From positions 62,001 to 126,000 of the forward strand of contig JARPUW010000262.1 of assembly GCA_030533445.1 (NCBI GenBank): a stretch of DNA of 64,000 bases, given 5' to 3'. The notes below the pieces were generated by a model. It had not been told where the DNA came from and ran no database searches. It saw only the letters and a program-made list of their open reading frames with translations. Shown here piece by piece: positions 59,475-64,000 of the stretch (position 1 is its first letter; every line of letters starts with the position of its first letter). Position numbers and translations under genes: made by a program. This DNA is from Cyprinodon diabolis. Lineage: Eukaryota; Chordata; Actinopteri; Cyprinodontiformes; Cyprinodontidae.

Positions 59475-59606
59475 AATACGCGGAATAAATATGTGCAATA
59501 GTAGTAGGTGGGCCATGCCTTCGGCATGTGGCCCCCCAATAATAATACGCGGAATAAATATGTGCAATAGTAGTAGGTGGGCCATGCCTTCGGCATGTGG
59601 CCCCCC
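59475..59606 (+). repeat. Hairpin-cassette array, 2 copies
   Basis: Two copies 69 bp apart, preceded by a longer (AAT)n tract. Confidence 0.95.
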
Positions 59607-59879
59607 AACTAGAAAATTTCTAAAGAAATTTTGAGGGGGGCCACCTACTGCCCGTCTGGGGAACAGGGCCAATACGGCCCTGGCAAGTTATGTCGGGGCT
59701 CCCCAGACCAACTGCTTACGCCTTTGAGGGCTGCTGAGGGAAGGAAAGAGGGCTAGGTCATGGGCAAAGAGAGCTGTGTGCCACTTGTGCTGAAATCTGG
59801 GAAATAGACGTGCACAGCGTATGATGCAAAAGGGTAATATGGGTTGTCCATATTGAAACACAGTGGGTAAAGCTCAGTT

Positions 59880-60090
59880 GGTGGGCTCCGCCCGCCTGCT
59901 AGGAGCCCTTGCAGCGATGAAAAAAATCACCAATGGCGGGCTCTGCCCACCTGCTAAGAGCCATTGCAGTGATGAAATCACCAATGGCGGGCTCCGCCCG
60001 CCTTCTAAGAGCCATTGCAGTGATGAAATCACCAATGGCGGGCTCCGCCCGCCTTCTAAGAGCCATTGCAGTGATGAAATTACAAATGGC
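59880..60090 (+). repeat. GC-hairpin tract, 4 hairpins (type II)
   Basis: Same imperfect first two stems as U2 and U4 (GGTGGGC, GCCCACC), then two perfect stems with loop TCC. Confidence 0.94.
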
Positions 60091-62214
60091 AATGAGCAAT
60101 ATGCCAGAATGTATGAGTGTGTATAAGGAAGAGGCTTTTATTCTGTAGAGTCCCTGGAGTCTTATTTTGAAAGTCTATCATGGAAGTGCATCTAAAGATG
60201 GGTCATGCCCAGCAGTTATATAGAATCAATTTCCAAATGTTAAATCACTGGTTTTCCATGTTATTAGGTGAATAGTTGCTGTATTACAGAGTAAGTGGGA
60301 GACTTTTATTGTGAAATTTGCTCTGGGTGTGTTTTGAAAAGGTCACTAGAGTCTAATAAAAACAACCTGGAAGAGTTTGGGTCATAATGTTGAGCCATTT
60401 GCATCAATTAATGCATTAGTATAATCTAGAGGCTTTTATTTTGTAGGGTCGCTGGAGTCTTATTTTGAAAGTCCAACAGAGTTGTGTTTATAGAAAATGT
60501 TCAGACCCGTCAATGATAGTTGATTACTTTCCAATCGTTAAATCACTCTTTTTCCATGTTATTAGGGCAGTAGATGAAGCGGAAATGGGAGGCTTTTATT
60601 TTGAAATTTGCTATAGGGTGTGTTTTAAACAGTCTCCTAGAGTCTATTCTCTAAAACGGGGTTGAGTTTGGGTCATAATATTGAGCCATATAGGGCAATA
60701 AATATATGTAAAAAATATAGAGGCTTTTATTTTGTAGGGTCCCTGGAGTCTTATTTTGAAAGTCTATCAGTGCTGAGTGGCAAGGGAAGTGTCATGGACA
60801 GCAGTCATATAGTATCCATTTCCCAATGTTAAATCAGTCCTTTCACCCTCCATTAGATTAATATGTGCTGTTTAAAACAGCAGAGGTAAAATCTGTTTGA
60901 AGCTTGGTAACCTTGACAACGCTTAACGAGCCTCTCACTGACACAGACAACAGCTGCACTCACTATTGGTTTCTTCTTCCCAGGCTTTTTTGTATGGGAA
61001 GAACGGCAACGAAAACAAACGACTACTGATCAAAAACCGTATGAGTTATTCAAAAAACATTTTCACCATGAGCATCAGCAATCCTTCGACTCCAAGTATA
61101 CCAACTTTGGTGTATGTGTGTCATTCAGAACAATATTTATGACGACTTGAAAACACATAGTCTGATTCGTTTCTCTCCCATCTTCAGCTCAAAAAGAATG
61201 GAGAAAGGCTGAAACTCATCGACTTTAGGTTGGTCTGGAGGGTTTTTAAGGAAAAGTATTAATCCTACCGTAATTCCGAAGACATTGTGTGAGTCCAGAG
61301 GTTTCAGTCTACAAACTGACCAAAAATGGTGACTGTAGCTCCAAATATGTGGCCGTGAGGGCGAGAATAAGATGTTTGATCTTAAAAAAATGGCCGCCTC
61401 ACACTAAGATTTCAGCAGCTGCACTCTAGCAGGCTGCTGCAGAAGCTAACTGTCAGCTAGCTTCCAGGTGCTTACCCTCCGAACAAACGACTGCTGAGCA
61501 AAAACCGTAAAAGATATCTGAAAAATTCTTTCAGTGAAAGCAACATCTATCCTTTGTCTCAGACTGGGGTAACCTTCATGTCTGTAGGTCTTTCACAACC
61601 CAAAACGAAGCACAAACAAAATGGTTGGCCCACCTGCTCCTCCCTTTGTTTGAACTGCAGGACCTCACTCTCACTCACCTTTTAGCTGCTAAAGCACCCC
61701 TCCGAACAAACGACTGCTGAGTAAAAACCGTAAAAGGTGTCTGAAAAATTCTTTTTATCTAAGCGACAGCTATATCTTGTCTTCAATTGGAGTAACTTTC
61801 ATGGCTGTAGGTCATCTACAAACTGAATGGGAAGAGAAAGAAAAAGAAAAAACGTTTCATCACACCTAAGCTTCTAATTGAGCTAGCTGCAGCAGGTCAC
61901 TGTCACTCAGCTTTCAGGTGCTTAAAATGTCCTCCGAACAAACGACTGCTGAGCAAAAACCGTATGAGTTATTCAAAAAATTTTTTCACCGTGAGCGTCA
62001 GACATCCTTCGACTCCAACTATGCCAACTTTGGTGTATGTGTGTCATTCAGAAAAATATTTATGACGAGTTTAAAACACATAGTCGGATTCGTTTTTCTC
62101 CCCTCTTCTGCTCCAAAACCAATGAAAAACGGCTCTGATTTTCATCGACTTTAGGTCGGTCTGGAGGGTTTTTAAGGAAAAGTATTAATCCTACCGTAAT
62201 TCCGAAGATATTGT

Positions 62215-64000
62215 GTGGGTCCAGAGATTTCAGTCTACAAACTGACCAAAAATGGTGACTCTAGCTATAAATATGTGGCCGTGAGGGCGAGTTTAAAATG
62301 TTTTTTTGTGTTTAAAAAACGCCTGCCTCACACTCTAGCTTTTCAGTTGCTCCACTCTAGCAGGCTGGATTTTGCTAAAACTTTGTGGCGCTTGAGGTCT
62401 GATTATACAAAAACCGTAGCAGTTATCAACATACCGTCTTCAGTTTTAAATAGACGAAGGATTTATCTACAAACTGAGCTTCAAACTGTTTTTCTAGGTG
62501 AATGTATGCCGACACAGTGAAGTGCTGTTTTTTATGCTTTTTTTTTCCTCTCCCCATTCATTTCCTATGGGATTTTTTTGCGACGTTTTCGCTAATAATT
62601 CGCAAACCTTCGGACTAATGAGAAAGTTTTATACAAGCACACATCACCCCATTGGTCCCGACGCGTGTGCCAACTTTGGGCCCGATCCGCCAAACCGTGC
62701 GGGACTAGTTACGCGCCGAAGTTTTGGGTATACGGGAGAATTATAATAACTAGAAAATTTCTAAAGAAATTTTGAGGGGGGCCACCTACTGCCCGTCTGG
62801 GGAACAGGGCCAATACGGCCCTGGCAAGTGATGTCGGGGCTCACCAGACCAACTGCTTACGCCTTTGAGGGCTGCTGAGGGAAGGAAAGAGGGCTAGGTC
62901 ATGGGCAAAGAGAGCTGTGTGCCACTTGTGCTGAAATCTGGGAAATAGACGTGCACAGCGTATGATGCAAAAGGGTAATATGGGTTGTCCATATTGAACC
63001 GCAGTGGGTAAAGCTCAGTTGGGGGGCTCCGCCCGCCTGCTAGGAGCCCTTGCAGCGATGAAAAAAATCACCAATGGCGGGCTCTGCCCGCCTGCTAAGA
63101 GCCATTGCAGTGATGAAATCACCAATGGCGGGCTCCGCCCGCCTTCTAAGAGCCATTGCAGTGATGAAATCACCAATGGCGGGCTCCGCCCGCCTTCTAA
63201 GAGCCATTGCAGTGATGAAATTACAAATGGCAATGAGCAATATGCCAGAATGTATGAGTGTGTATAAGGAAGAGGCTTTTATTCTGTAGAGTCCCTGGAG
63301 TCTTATTTTGAAAGTCTATCATGGAAGTGCATCTAAAGATGGGTCATGCCCAGCAGTTATATAGAATCAATTTCCAAATGTTAAATCACTGGTTTTCCAT
63401 GTTATTAGGTGAATAGTTGCTGTATTACAGAGTAAATGGGAGACTTTTATTGTGAAATTTGCTCTGGGTGTGTTTTGAAAAGGTCACTAGAGTCTAATAA
63501 AAACAACCTGGAAGAGTTTGGGTCATAATGTTGAGCCATTTGCATCAATTAATGCATTAGTATAATCTAGAGGCTTTTATTTTGTAGGGTCGCTGGAGTC
63601 TTATTTTGAAAGTCCAACAGAGTTGTGTTTATAGAAAATGTTCAGACCCGTCAATGATAGTTGATTACTTTCCAATCGTTAAATCACTCTTTTTCCATGT
63701 TATTAGGGCAGTAGATGAAGCGGAAATGGGAGGCTTTTATTTTGAAATTTGCTATAGGGTGTGTTTTAAACAGTCTCCTAGAGTCTATTCTCTAAAACGG
63801 GGTTGAGTTTGGGTCATAATGTTGAGCCATATAGGGCAATAAATATATGTAAAAAATATAGAGGCTTTTATTTTGTAGGGTCCCTGGAGTCTTATTTTGA
63901 AAGTCTATCAGTGCTGAGTGGCAAGGGAAGTGTCATGGACAGCAGTCATATAGTATCCATTTCCCAATGTTAAATCAGTCCTTTCACCCTCCATTAGATT
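62215..64000 (+). repeat. Unit U19, type II, cut by the window end
   Basis: 1,786 bp present, ending in the third C-block subrepeat (C block starts at 63272). No cassette. GGGCTCACCAGACC near 62837 is private. TTGAACCGCAGTGGG is shared with U14. GTTGAGCCATATAGGG after the 63606 subrepeat replaces the ATTGAGCC of the other type II units. Confidence 0.95.
63021..63231 (+). repeat. GC-hairpin tract, 4 hairpins (type II variant)
   Basis: The first left arm is GGGGGGC (one mismatch). The second hairpin is perfect with loop TCT, unlike U2, U4 and U18. The last two have loop TCC. Confidence 0.93.

Larger units (their letters stand above)
58933..62214 (+). repeat. Unit U18, type II, with 2 hairpin cassettes
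   Basis: 3,282 bp: a type II unit (as U2, U4) plus two cassettes. It is the only type II unit with cassettes, which are otherwise in type I, so the exchange point between types probably lies just after the array. C block starts at 60131. GAGTAAGTGGG near 60291 is private. Confidence 0.96.
1..64000. repeat. Composite ~3.15-kb macrosatellite array
   Basis: The whole window is one head-to-tail array in a single orientation. The landmark GTGGGTCCAGAGATTTCAG recurs at 619, 4985, 8129, 11298, 14442, 17611, 21257, 24424, 27661, 30830, 34005, 37305, 42207, 45379, 48550, 52643, 55761, 58933 and 62215. The base spacing is 3,118-3,175 bp. Longer spacings are explained by hairpin-cassette copies (66-72 bp each), a 925-bp internal duplication (U1, U15) or the transposon (U12). 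The array continues past both window ends. No unique flanking DNA is visible. Confidence 0.98.

Overview
This window is eukaryotic satellite DNA and contains no bacterial-type genes. From end to end it is a head-to-tail array of a composite tandem unit of about 3.15 kb: 18 complete units with partial units at both ends. A single DNA transposon interrupts it at 37858-39105. That element has a DD34E transposase reading frame, short terminal inverted repeats and a TA target duplication, so it belongs to the Tc1 branch of Tc1/mariner. Its transposase resembles the copies common in ray-finned fish, so I infer a teleost genome; this is inference, because I cannot run a search. The only recognisable protein-coding sequence is the transposase, broken by one in-frame stop. 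The other open frames lack ATG starts or are kept open only by repeat periodicity.

Each unit is numbered here from a shared landmark (GTGGGTCC at 619, 4985, 8129 and so on) and has three parts. The A block, about 1.6 kb, is built of seven diverged subunits of about 220-237 bp, each marked by ACCGTA (10117, 10350, 10587, 10810, 11042, 11276 and 11496 in the clean example). The subunit order is a b c c' a' b' d. The B block, about 0.8 kb, is CpG-rich and is almost a train of short hairpins. It carries an (AAT)n tract, a 66-72 bp hairpin cassette present in 0 to 7 copies, and 4-6 hairpins of the form GGCGGGC-NNN-GCCCGCC spaced mostly 51 bp apart. The C block, about 0.75 kb, holds two and a half copies of a 291-298 bp subrepeat, itself built from an older 130-168 bp repeat.

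Units fall into two main types. Type I (most units) has five GC hairpins and GGTCCCTGG in the C block. Type II (U2, U4, U18, U19, part of U14) has four GC hairpins and GGTCGCTGG. Both types are very similar within type, and some units are mosaics, which points to unequal exchange and gene conversion. U2+U3 and U4+U5 form two near-identical 6,313-bp dimers. U1 and U15, 48 kb apart, share the same internal 925-bp duplication. U12, which carries the transposon, also has a strongly diverged 1.6-kb patch and an eighth A-block subunit, and may preserve an older form of the unit.

No tRNA, rRNA, CRISPR or operon-type feature was found. Whether the array is transcribed or has a structural role cannot be read from sequence alone.
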